A DNA stretch of 64,000 bases from CBDBJK01 sp965206395 (GTDB lineage: Bacteria; Chloroflexota; Dehalococcoidia; Lucifugimonadales; CATOSD01): contig CBDBJK010000018.1 in the NCBI GenBank assembly GCA_965206395.1, positions 1-64,000 of the forward strand. The letters are read 5' to 3'. Every line of letters starts with the position of its first letter. The first letter of the stretch is position 1. This document shows positions 56,927 through 64,000 of the stretch, piece by piece. The notes beneath the pieces were generated by a model. It had not been told where the DNA came from. It saw only the letters and a list, made by a program, of their open reading frames with translations, and did no database searches. The translations under genes were made by a program, and so were the position numbers.

Positions 56927-57730
56927 CTAATATCTCAGCGAGCTATTCCACAGGCGTTGCTCGATCTGATCTGCCAGAGATTCCACCAGAGACGCGGAAG
57001 CTCCGCCAAAGAGGCGTTCCCGCAGGCCTCGGCGCGGCGTCATGAAGACGGGATTTCGCGGCGCGCCAGAAAGTTCGACGGCAATGTCGATAGAGCGGTC
57101 TAGGTCGCCCAGCTCATCCACAAGGCCAAGCGCCTGCGCCTTCGTTGCCCAGAACACTTCGCCAGTAGCGAGACTTCGCACAGTACCCTCGTCCATCTTC
57201 CTTGCATTGGCTACTATTGAAACGAAGAGGCCATAAGAGTCGTCTATGAGCGCCTGCATCTTTTGCTCCTCTTGCGGTGTAGCTTCGCGCCAGAAAGCGC
57301 CCATGTCCTTCAGAGGGCCACTCTTGTTGACGTTCACGCCGACGCCAATTCTCTGGAGAAGTTCTTGCAGAGCTGGCCTAACGGATATGACGCCGATGGA
57401 GCCGACGATGGCAGCATGGGTAGCAACGATCTTCTGAGCGGCGCAGCTTATGTAGTACGCTCCGGACGCTCCGACACCTCGGATGCTCGCTACCACGGGC
57501 TTCTTCGCAGCGACCTTGGCGACGCTCCGGTATAGATAGTCCGACGCGGACACACCACCGCCGGGTGAGTCGATATCCAGCACTAATGCTTTTATCTTGT
57601 CGTCCTTTTCGATGGCAGAGAAAATGCGCTCGTATGCCGGAGACTTGATTTGCCCGCCGATGGTTCCAAACATCTCCACGACGGCGATCTTCTGCATTTT
57701 CTTACGCACGTTAATCATGACAATACTCAT
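56927..57730 (-). CDS. sppA: Signal peptide peptidase SppA (S49 family)
   Basis: Serine/lysine peptidase that clears signal peptides, 267 aa (short form). VVEMFGTIGGQI start, ALVLDIDSPGGGVSASDYLY oxyanion region, catalytic Ser in GVGASGAYYISCAA, catalytic Lys in NVNKSGPLKDMG. No N-terminal membrane helix is evident from ATG 57730; starting at 57793 does not add one. It may be cytosolic or peripheral. Divergent from the inositol-monophosphatase gene. Confidence 0.9.
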   Translation of the reverse strand: MSIVMINVRKKMQKIAVVEMFGTIGGQIKSPAYERIFSAIEKDDKIKALVLDIDSPGGGVSASDYLYRSVAKVAAKKPVVASIRGVGASGAYYISCAAQKIVATHAAIVGSIGVISVRPALQELLQRIGVGVNVNKSGPLKDMGAFWREATPQEEQKMQALIDDSYGLFVSIVANARKMDEGTVRSLATGEVFWATKAQALGLVDELGDLDRSIDIAVELSGAPRNPVFMTPRRGLRERLFGGASASLVESLADQIEQRLWNSSLRY

Positions 57731-57956
57731 AGTAGTTTCTCCATCACAATGTAGACTTACCTTTTGCTGAGGCAACCAGTTGCAGCGTAACAAAAGCCGG
57801 GTCAGATTTCATTGTAGCGACCCTAGTGTCCTAACGGTAGGGATAATTCGCAACGAAAGATTCACCGTCTGCGCAGAAATTCCACATAGCCGCGTTGACG
57901 CGCCTGCTCTGAGTACTTACACTGAGCTTTTCAGAAATTTAGCTCTGGGGACAAAC

Positions 57957-58967
57957 ATGCTTTCGAGCGAAGAAACGCAGTCCAGGCCAAAATCTCCTGA
58001 CGATTCCTTACTAGCCAGGATAGAATCTCATGCCAAGAACATGGCGCGGGAGGCAGGCGCTATCCTGAGCAAGTACTTCGGCAAAGGCAAGTCGCTGGAT
58101 ATCGAGTACAAGGACGAGAGGGAGCGCGACCCGGTAACCAACGCCGACAAGGAGAGCCAGGAGTTTCTAGCCAAAGCCATAACCGAGGAGTTCCCTGACC
58201 ACGGCATCCTTGGCGAGGAGAACGAGGACAAAGAACAAGAGGAGTCGCCCGCGCCTGATTTCGTCTGGGTGCTAGACCCGCTCGACGGCACGAAGAACTT
58301 CATGGGCGGGCTGCCAATCTATGCCTGCTCCATAGGCGTCATGCACAAGGGCGTCCCGGTTGCGGCGGCGATGTTTCTTCCCTGGCCTGCTGAGGCCGGC
58401 GGAGTGGTGCTCCACGCTCGCAAGGGCGGCGGCGCGTTCGCGGACGACGAGCCTATCTCGGTGTTCAAGTCCGACGAGCCGAAGGGCAACAGGCTGATAA
58501 CGCTTCCCGGCTACTTTGGAATGACGCACAGTTTCCAGAAGCCGATGCGTGACAAGGTCGGCGAACTAAGAGTCACTGGCAGCATCGCGTATGAGATGGC
58601 GATGACCGCCACCGGCGTGCTTCAGTATTCGATAACGACTGGCCCTCGCCTCTGGGACGCTGCCGGAGGCGTAATGCTGGTGATGGAGGCTGGGGGACTC
58701 GTCATGCGCGGTCATCGAACGAAGCGTCCACTAGGGCTAACTCCCGTGACGAAATGGGAGCCTATGGAATCTCTCGTCCCATCGTGGCAGAGCGGCAAGA
58801 CTACGATGAAGGAGCTACGCAAGTGGGTAGCGCCGCTGACGCTCGGCAGCCCCGAAGTCGTGCGCTACGTCACCGCCAACATGCGCAACCGCCCCATGCT
58901 GCGCTGGCGGCTGCGAAGGACGATGCGCAAGCTGAAGCCGATGCGCAAGAAAGACGAGAAAGGGTAG
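57957..58967 (+). CDS. Inositol monophosphatase family protein
   Basis: Mg-dependent phosphatase (336 aa). Metal and active-site motifs: DPVTNADKESQEF, Glu in GILGEENED, DPLDGTKNFMGGLP and WDAAGGVMLVMEAGGLV. It could act on inositol phosphate, a sugar phosphate, fructose-1,6-bisphosphate or PAP. A basic C-terminal extension of about 60 residues (RWRLRRTMRKLKPMRKKDEK) is unusual and may bind nucleic acid or membrane. ATG 57957 is preferred; a longer start at 57780 has no homology. Confidence 0.88.
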   Translation: MLSSEETQSRPKSPDDSLLARIESHAKNMAREAGAILSKYFGKGKSLDIEYKDERERDPVTNADKESQEFLAKAITEEFPDHGILGEENEDKEQEESPAPDFVWVLDPLDGTKNFMGGLPIYACSIGVMHKGVPVAAAMFLPWPAEAGGVVLHARKGGGAFADDEPISVFKSDEPKGNRLITLPGYFGMTHSFQKPMRDKVGELRVTGSIAYEMAMTATGVLQYSITTGPRLWDAAGGVMLVMEAGGLVMRGHRTKRPLGLTPVTKWEPMESLVPSWQSGKTTMKELRKWVAPLTLGSPEVVRYVTANMRNRPMLRWRLRRTMRKLKPMRKKDEKG

Positions 58968-59051
58968 CAGTAAAACTTCATGCGAGTTGAACAGGCACCT
59001 TGTGAGCGCATTGTGGGCCTTGACACTTGCAATGTTGTTAAAGTGTTAAAG

Positions 59052-60140
59052 CTACGATTCTTTCCAAGCGAGTCGCGTTTTCAGATTTGTCAGCGTGGAA
59101 TATGATATAAGCTTTTCGCGTTGCATTCTGCCAACCACAATTCCAGGATGTATTCCAACTTCTGAAGCAAAATTTCGCACTGCCGATTCAGAGTGTCGCA
59201 AGCCAGCTTTGAACCACTTCCAGTCGTCAGGCGGAATCAACAAGTTTTGTGCGAAGGCATTCGCATCAGATTCAACGTCAGACTCAACTTCGGATTTTCC
59301 GTTGATTTCGTCGATATATACATCTCTGACTCTATGATTAAGAATATGACAACATTCATGGAAGAAGCTGAACCAGAATATGTCATTCCATTTTCCTCTT
59401 AAGCTAAGCTGAATAACGCCCTTGGTAGGCGTAAGCCATCTAGCCACGCCAATTGCGCCGATTTTTGGAAGCTCTTGGATATAAACAACCGCAACTCCCG
59501 CCTCGGCACATAACTTCTTCATTTGTGGCTCGAATTCTTCCGGTTCTTCTAAAGTCAGTGTTCGAATCTGTTTAATGGCGTGGCGGAAATTGGATTCGTT
59601 ATAGTCAGCCGTTTCTGTGTCTCGCCCTTTTAACTCGCCCTGCCGTAGCCAGGCTGCAAGTGCCCCAGAAGAAACCTTCGACTTCTCGCTGATACGAAAT
59701 CCTAAGATGGTCTGACGCCATGCCTGAAATGATGCGACTCCAAGAAACTCGAGGAGTGCGCGAATCCTGTCCTCTTTATTCTTGTGAGATTCGACCCAGC
59801 CTCGTTTTTCAAGCTCTCTAACTGGGAATTCTTTAAGCCATTCCTGTTGTCCCAGAAGATCGTACCTCTCTTTAAGACGAGCCTGGGTCAAATGAAAGGT
59901 AGCCTCAAGGCTAACCCAGATATACGCTGGAATCCCCAGAACCTTTTCTAATTCTATAGCCGTTTCATGAGTGATTGCCTTCTTACCGCGAATGATTTCA
60001 TTGATTACCTGGGCTGGTCGGCCTGTTCTCATGGCAAGCTCTTGCTGCGTCATTCCAATGGCGGCGATTTCTTCTTCAAGGAGTTCACCCGGTGGTATGG
60101 GCAAGTCAGAAAATATATCTTGTTCAAAATTAGTCACCAT
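59052..60140 (-). CDS. higA: HigA-type antitoxin fused to ImmA/IrrE metallopeptidase
   Basis: 362 aa. Residues 15-75 are an HTH_3/HigA domain (GELLEEEIAAIGMTQQELAM, then VINEIIRGKKAI). Residues about 200-330 are an ImmA/IrrE-type zinc peptidase domain with HECCHILNH (HExxH) and downstream ESDANAFAQNLLIP. Such fusions are regulators that may be cleaved, or cleave a partner, on stress. Overlaps the HigB-like toxin by 11 bp, the usual higBA order. Confidence 0.88.
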   Translation of the reverse strand: MVTNFEQDIFSDLPIPPGELLEEEIAAIGMTQQELAMRTGRPAQVINEIIRGKKAITHETAIELEKVLGIPAYIWVSLEATFHLTQARLKERYDLLGQQEWLKEFPVRELEKRGWVESHKNKEDRIRALLEFLGVASFQAWRQTILGFRISEKSKVSSGALAAWLRQGELKGRDTETADYNESNFRHAIKQIRTLTLEEPEEFEPQMKKLCAEAGVAVVYIQELPKIGAIGVARWLTPTKGVIQLSLRGKWNDIFWFSFFHECCHILNHRVRDVYIDEINGKSEVESDVESDANAFAQNLLIPPDDWKWFKAGLRHSESAVRNFASEVGIHPGIVVGRMQREKLISYSTLTNLKTRLAWKES

Positions 60141-60429
60141 AATGATTCGTTACCTCCTCTACAAGGATTTTGTTTTCTTCCTCTAGATAGGTAAATACTA
60201 GACGCCAACGAATATCCAAGTGTATCGAAAAGTGACCTGCCATTTGACCTGAAAGTTTGTGCAATCTGAGTGACCGAATCCTGTACAGATCGTTGAACTG
60301 TTGTATTGCGTACAGCGTACTTACTCGCTGTATATATTTGCGAGCGACGATTGGCCCCCACGCTCGACTAGCGCGTGCAAACGTCGTATAACATTCCAAG
60401 AGTCGTTGATTAACAAAATCTACTTTCAT
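60130..60429 (-). CDS. higB: HigB/RelE-type toxin
   Basis: 99-aa RelE-superfamily mRNA interferase. RLHKLSGQMAGHFSIHLDIR followed by WRLVFTYLEEENKILVEEVTNHYGD matches the C-terminal half of HigB, including the conserved Arg and the terminal His-Tyr. Translated ahead of its antitoxin. Start ATG 60429 lies 3 bp from the palindrome at 60432-60448. Confidence 0.88.
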   Translation of the reverse strand: MKVDFVNQRLLECYTTFARASRAWGPIVARKYIQRVSTLYAIQQFNDLYRIRSLRLHKLSGQMAGHFSIHLDIRWRLVFTYLEEENKILVEEVTNHYGD

Positions 60430-60431
60430 GA

Positions 60432-60448
60432 TTCACCCATTAGGTGAA
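60432..60448 (-). promoter_or_regulatory. Operator candidate for higBA
   Basis: TTCACC and GGTGAA arms form an inverted repeat with a 5-bp centre, directly upstream of the higB start. On the minus strand a TTGACG...(17 bp)...TATGGT promoter lies just upstream (about 60474-60446), overlapping the palindrome, so binding by the HigA domain would block transcription. Confidence 0.5.
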
Positions 60449-60542
60449 CCATAGAATAATTATATCATGGCGTCAATATATTATATACACTCCTAATTCT
60501 TCGATTTTTACTCGGATTTGCTAAACAGGAATTAAATTCTAA

Positions 60543-60554
60543 GAACAAATGCTC
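60543..60554 (+). promoter_or_regulatory. uvrA: Possible SOS (LexA) box upstream of uvrA
   Basis: GAACAAATGCTC matches the GAAC-N4-GTTC type LexA site with one mismatch and lies 150 bp before the uvrA start. Single, imperfect and far upstream, so tentative. Confidence 0.25.
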
Positions 60555-60704
60555 CAAACATCGACCAAAAACTCCCCAATAATTGTCCCTTCGGTGGTAG
60601 AATGAGTTCTGACCTTCGTATACCTTGACCTCATCTATTTCCCTCGCTGCAGATTATGGCCTTGTATGTTCTATCAAGCGGGCCGCCGGAGGATTGTATA
60701 AATC

Positions 60705-63605
60705 ATGCCACTGGAAAACATCGTCGTTCGGGGCGCTCGTGAGCATAACCTCAAGAACATCAACATCACCATACCGCGCGACAAGCTCATCGTAATGACA
60801 GGCGTGTCCGGGTCGGGCAAAAGCTCGCTCGCGTTCGATACCATCTACGCCGAGGGGCAGCGTCGCTACGTCGAGTCGCTGTCGGCCTACGCTCGCCAGT
60901 TCCTTGGGCGCATGGACAAGCCCGACGTTGATTACATCGAAGGGCTTTCTCCCGCCATCTCAATCGACCAGAAAGGCGTGTCACACAACCCGCGCTCCAC
61001 GGTCGGAACCGTCACCGAAATCTACGATTACCTGCGTCTTCTCTACGCCCGCGTTGGACATCCCCACTGCCATAAGTGCGGTCGACCGATTCAAAGGCAG
61101 ACCGTACAGCAGATAGTCGATGCCGTACTGAACCTGCAAGAGGGTAGCCGGATTCAGATCATGGCCCCGATGGTCAGGCGGCGCAAGGGCGAGCACAAGG
61201 AAATCTTTGAGGAAGCTGGCAGAGCGGGTTTTGTCCGCGTGCGCGTCAATGGCGAGGTGCATGACCTCTCCGAAAGCTTCGACCTCGACAAGCAAAAATG
61301 GCACACCATCGAGGTCGTGGTTGACCGCCTCGTCATTGGTGACAGCGCCGAATCGGGCCGGGTCGCCGACTCTGTGGAGACCGCGCTCAAGATGGCGAGC
61401 GGAGTCGTGCTCGTCTCGATTGTGGACGGCGAGGAAATGCTTTTCTCCGAGCAATTCGCCTGCGTCCACTGCAACATCAGCCTGGGAGAGTTGGAGCCTC
61501 GCACCTTCAGCTTCAACAATCCACACGGCGCGTGTCAGACCTGCACCGGCCTTGGCTACAAGCTCGAGGTCGAACCCGACCTGGTAATCCCCAACAAAGA
61601 GTTGAGCCTGTCGGAGGGAGCGGTGCAGGCGTGGAACCGCAGTGGCTCATATAGCCCCTGGATGATGAGCCTGCTGGACTCACTGGCGAGGGCATACCGA
61701 TTCTCCACCAAGACGCCAGTGAAGAAGCTGAGTAAGAAGAACCTCGAACTCATTCTCTACGGCACCAAAAACAAATCTCTCAAGGTCAAGCACGACACGC
61801 AGAACGGCAAGACCTACGAGTGGAACACCACCTTCGAGGGCGTCATTAACAACCTGGAACGCCGCTTTCGTGAGACCGATTCCGACTACATACGCACCGA
61901 GATAGAGCGATACATGGCGGCCCGTCCCTGCCAAGCGTGCGGAGGCCGACGCCTGAAGAAGGAAGCCCTTGCCGTGACGGTGGGCGGGCTGAACGTCATG
62001 GACTTCACGGACAAGTCAATCGGGCACGCGCTCGAATGGATACATGCCATCGGCGGCGAGGGCCACTCCACGAACGGCTCGTCACCGGACGAAGTGCTGT
62101 CGGAACGCGAGAAGATCATCGCCACGCAGATACTAAAGGAGATTGACGCCCGACTGAACTTCCTGATGAACATTGGACTCGATTACCTCACGCTGTCTCG
62201 CACGGCGTCTACACTGAGCGGCGGCGAGGCCCAGCGCATCCGGCTGGCGACGCAGATAGGCTCAGGTCTGATGGGAGTTCTGTACGTATGCGACGAGCCT
62301 TCGATTGGTCTGCATCCGGCCGACGACTACCGCCTCATCGAGACCCTGAAGCGGCTGCGAGACCTCGGCAATACCGTGCTCATCGTCGAGCATGACGAGG
62401 CCATCATGCGAGCGGCGGACCATATCGTTGACCTTGGCCCCGGCGCGGGAGAACATGGCGGTCACGTCGTAGCCGCCGGAACAATCGACGACATCCTCAA
62501 TTCGCCGGAATCGCTCACAGGCCAGTACCTCAGCGGTCGCAAACAGATACCTCTGCCTGAGACCAGGCGCGAGGGCAACGGCAAGGACATCACCATCAAG
62601 GGCGCGCGCGAGAACAATCTCAAAGATGTAGACGTGCGCATTCCGCTGGGGGCGCTGGTCTGCATCACCGGCGTGTCCGGGTCGGGCAAAAGCACGCTCA
62701 TCAACGAAATTTTGTACAAAAAGATGGCTCAACAGTTCTACAGGGCCAAGGACCGCCCGGGCGACTTCGACAGCCTTGAGAACGTCGAAAACATCGACAA
62801 GGTGGTCAATATCGACCAGTCGCCAATCGGACGCACGCCCCGCAGCAATCCGGCGACGTACACCGGAACCTTCACGCCCGTGCGCGAGCTATTCGCCACG
62901 ATGCCGGAAGCCAGGATGCGCGGCTACAAGCCGGGCCGATTCTCGTTCAATGTCAAAGGCGGGCGGTGCGAGGCCTGTTCGGGTGACGGATACATCAACA
63001 TCGAGATGCAATTCCTGCCCGATGTGACGGTCCCGTGCGAGATATGCGACGGCAAAAGATACAATCGCGAGGCTCTGGAGATCGAGTTCAAGGGCAAGAA
63101 CATAGCTGACGTGCTGAACATGACGGTGTCCGAGGCGCTGGAGTTCTTTGATAACATCCCCCGCGTGCGCAACAAGCTGCAAACGATGAACGACGTTGGG
63201 CTTGGCTATATCCGGTTGGGCCAGCCCGCGACTCAGATTAGCGGAGGGGAGGCTCAGCGCGTCAAGCTCGCCACAGAGTTGTCCAAGCGGGCGACGGGCA
63301 GCACGCTCTACATTCTCGACGAGCCGACGACCGGCCTGTCGTTCGAAGACTGCTCCTATCTTCTGCGAGTGCTGCACCGTCTCGTGGATGCAGGCAACAG
63401 CATCGTCCTCATCGAGCATCACCTCGACCTGATAAAGAGCGCCGACTGGATAATCGACCTCGGCCCCGGCGCGGGAGACAAGGGCGGCTACGTCATCGCG
63501 GAAGGCACGCCGGAGGACGTGGCGGCGATGGAGCACTCCTACACCGGCCAGTACCTGCGCCCTTATCTTCCCAACATCGCCCAGCCGGTCGAGGCGGCGG
63601 ACTGA
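60705..63605 (+). CDS. uvrA: Excinuclease ABC subunit A
   Basis: DNA damage-recognition ATPase of nucleotide excision repair, 966 aa. First ATPase: Walker A GVSGSGKSS near residue 31, zinc pairs CHKC and CVHC/CQTC, signature LSGGEAQRIRLATQIG. Second ATPase: GVSGSGKSTLINE, zinc finger CEACSGDG...CEIC, ISGGEAQRVKLATEL, Walker B LYILDEPTTGLSFED. The UvrB-binding and insertion domains are in order. GGAGG lies 12 nt before ATG 60705. Intact. A small gene begins 17 bp after its stop. Confidence 0.97.
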   Translation: MPLENIVVRGAREHNLKNINITIPRDKLIVMTGVSGSGKSSLAFDTIYAEGQRRYVESLSAYARQFLGRMDKPDVDYIEGLSPAISIDQKGVSHNPRSTVGTVTEIYDYLRLLYARVGHPHCHKCGRPIQRQTVQQIVDAVLNLQEGSRIQIMAPMVRRRKGEHKEIFEEAGRAGFVRVRVNGEVHDLSESFDLDKQKWHTIEVVVDRLVIGDSAESGRVADSVETALKMASGVVLVSIVDGEEMLFSEQFACVHCNISLGELEPRTFSFNNPHGACQTCTGLGYKLEVEPDLVIPNKELSLSEGAVQAWNRSGSYSPWMMSLLDSLARAYRFSTKTPVKKLSKKNLELILYGTKNKSLKVKHDTQNGKTYEWNTTFEGVINNLERRFRETDSDYIRTEIERYMAARPCQACGGRRLKKEALAVTVGGLNVMDFTDKSIGHALEWIHAIGGEGHSTNGSSPDEVLSEREKIIATQILKEIDARLNFLMNIGLDYLTLSRTASTLSGGEAQRIRLATQIGSGLMGVLYVCDEPSIGLHPADDYRLIETLKRLRDLGNTVLIVEHDEAIMRAADHIVDLGPGAGEHGGHVVAAGTIDDILNSPESLTGQYLSGRKQIPLPETRREGNGKDITIKGARENNLKDVDVRIPLGALVCITGVSGSGKSTLINEILYKKMAQQFYRAKDRPGDFDSLENVENIDKVVNIDQSPIGRTPRSNPATYTGTFTPVRELFATMPEARMRGYKPGRFSFNVKGGRCEACSGDGYINIEMQFLPDVTVPCEICDGKRYNREALEIEFKGKNIADVLNMTVSEALEFFDNIPRVRNKLQTMNDVGLGYIRLGQPATQISGGEAQRVKLATELSKRATGSTLYILDEPTTGLSFEDCSYLLRVLHRLVDAGNSIVLIEHHLDLIKSADWIIDLGPGAGDKGGYVIAEGTPEDVAAMEHSYTGQYLRPYLPNIAQPVEAAD

Positions 63606-63622
63606 GACTTGGAGGAAATTTC

Positions 63623-64000
63623 ATGCCAAGACTTTCATCTCAAGAACTTCAAAAGGCAAAGCGTGTCAAACAAAAGGAAAGAGAGAAGGAATTGAACGCC
63701 AAGCAGCGCGAGCAGGAACTTGCAGTGGAACAAAGGTCTCGATCGCAACAACTAGTTAGCGTAACTGACGCCATATATGAAGAAATGGATAAGCTGAATA
63801 AAAAGGCCCCAGCAATGCCCGTAAGTAAGCTTACCCTTGACAAGGTGAATAGAGCGATAATCTCAGTGAAAGCATTATTGAAAGATGAGAAAGATGAGTT
63901 CGTTGATGAAATTGAGGAGTTTTTCCCCGCTGGGGACATGCCTGAATATCGAGATGTTACTTTGGTCCTCAGCCAACTCAAAGCTGGTCTAAGTCGTTTC
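63623..64000 (+). CDS. Coiled-coil protein, cut by the window end
   Basis: Starts at ATG 63623 with GGAGG at 63611-63615, 17 bp after the uvrA stop, so probably co-transcribed. The 126 visible codons have no stop. N-terminal 40 residues are highly charged and helical (LQKAKRVKQKEREKELNAKQ), then KLNKKAPAMPVSKLTLDKV and an acidic helix DEKDEFVDEIEEFFPAG. No family recognised. Confidence 0.6.
   Translation, partial: MPRLSSQELQKAKRVKQKEREKELNAKQREQELAVEQRSRSQQLVSVTDAIYEEMDKLNKKAPAMPVSKLTLDKVNRAIISVKALLKDEKDEFVDEIEEFFPAGDMPEYRDVTLVLSQLKAGLSRF

Noticed and set aside
1..64000. rRNA, tRNA and CRISPR-Cas or biosynthetic gene clusters
   Set aside because: None could be recognised by eye; a tRNA missed by manual reading cannot be excluded.

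Overview
The window looks like about 64 kb of a Chloroflexota genome, most likely from the Dehalococcoidia/SAR202 side. This is inferred from gene content only: paired hydantoinase A/B, N-acyl-D-amino-acid deacylase, a luciferase-like flavin oxidoreductase, a CysM of the thiocarboxylate-dependent type, a geranylgeranyl-reductase-family flavoprotein, and large DUF11/HYR/FG-GAP surface proteins. No rRNA, tRNA or CRISPR array was recognised, so the assignment rests on no marker gene.

Layout. 1-10 kb: hyuA-hyuB, a Pro/Thr-rich lipoprotein fused head-on to a broken alpha/beta hydrolase, an FG-GAP surface protein split by an IS5-family element, and a D-aminoacylase. 10-18 kb: a TSUP permease and two large minus-strand surface proteins, one with PGF/CARDB-like and MgtE-N-like segments, the other with four HYR and six DUF11 repeats. 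18-27 kb: luciferase-like oxidoreductase, ABC ATPase, glutamate dehydrogenase, trehalose-6-phosphate synthase, a likely non-coding transcript, then moeB-cysM. 27-46 kb: an insertion-sequence hotspot with seven IS copies in four groups (IS3 x3, IS5/IS427-like x2 of its three copies, IS630 x1, IS5-group x1), cutting an amidohydrolase and a tandem family of small secreted proteins. A sensor kinase/response regulator operon and a zinc metalloprotease-like gene sit between them. 46-48 kb: a few phage-tail-like genes. 48-64 kb: mostly housekeeping or broadly distributed genes (aldo/keto reductase, ComB, Lit-like membrane protein, MazG, MFS, SppA, inositol-monophosphatase family, UvrA) with two toxin-antitoxin-like pairs.

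How the genes work together. Hydantoinases, D-aminoacylase and the amidohydrolase suggest scavenging of cyclic amides and D-amino-acid derivatives. MoeB-CysM suggests cysteine synthesis from a protein thiocarboxylate. The minus-strand signalling operon (membrane sensor, membrane-sensor histidine kinase, two receiver proteins) reads as one phosphorelay unit.

Two themes recur. First, insertions can be undone on paper: removing an element and one target duplication restores an open frame in the FG-GAP gene, in secreted paralog 3, at the paralog 4 junction and at the amidohydrolase 3' end. Second, at least a dozen genes carry single-base indels where the downstream frame clearly continues the same protein. 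That pattern suggests residual sequencing error or widespread recent decay, so several genes below are given as restored spans rather than single ORFs.
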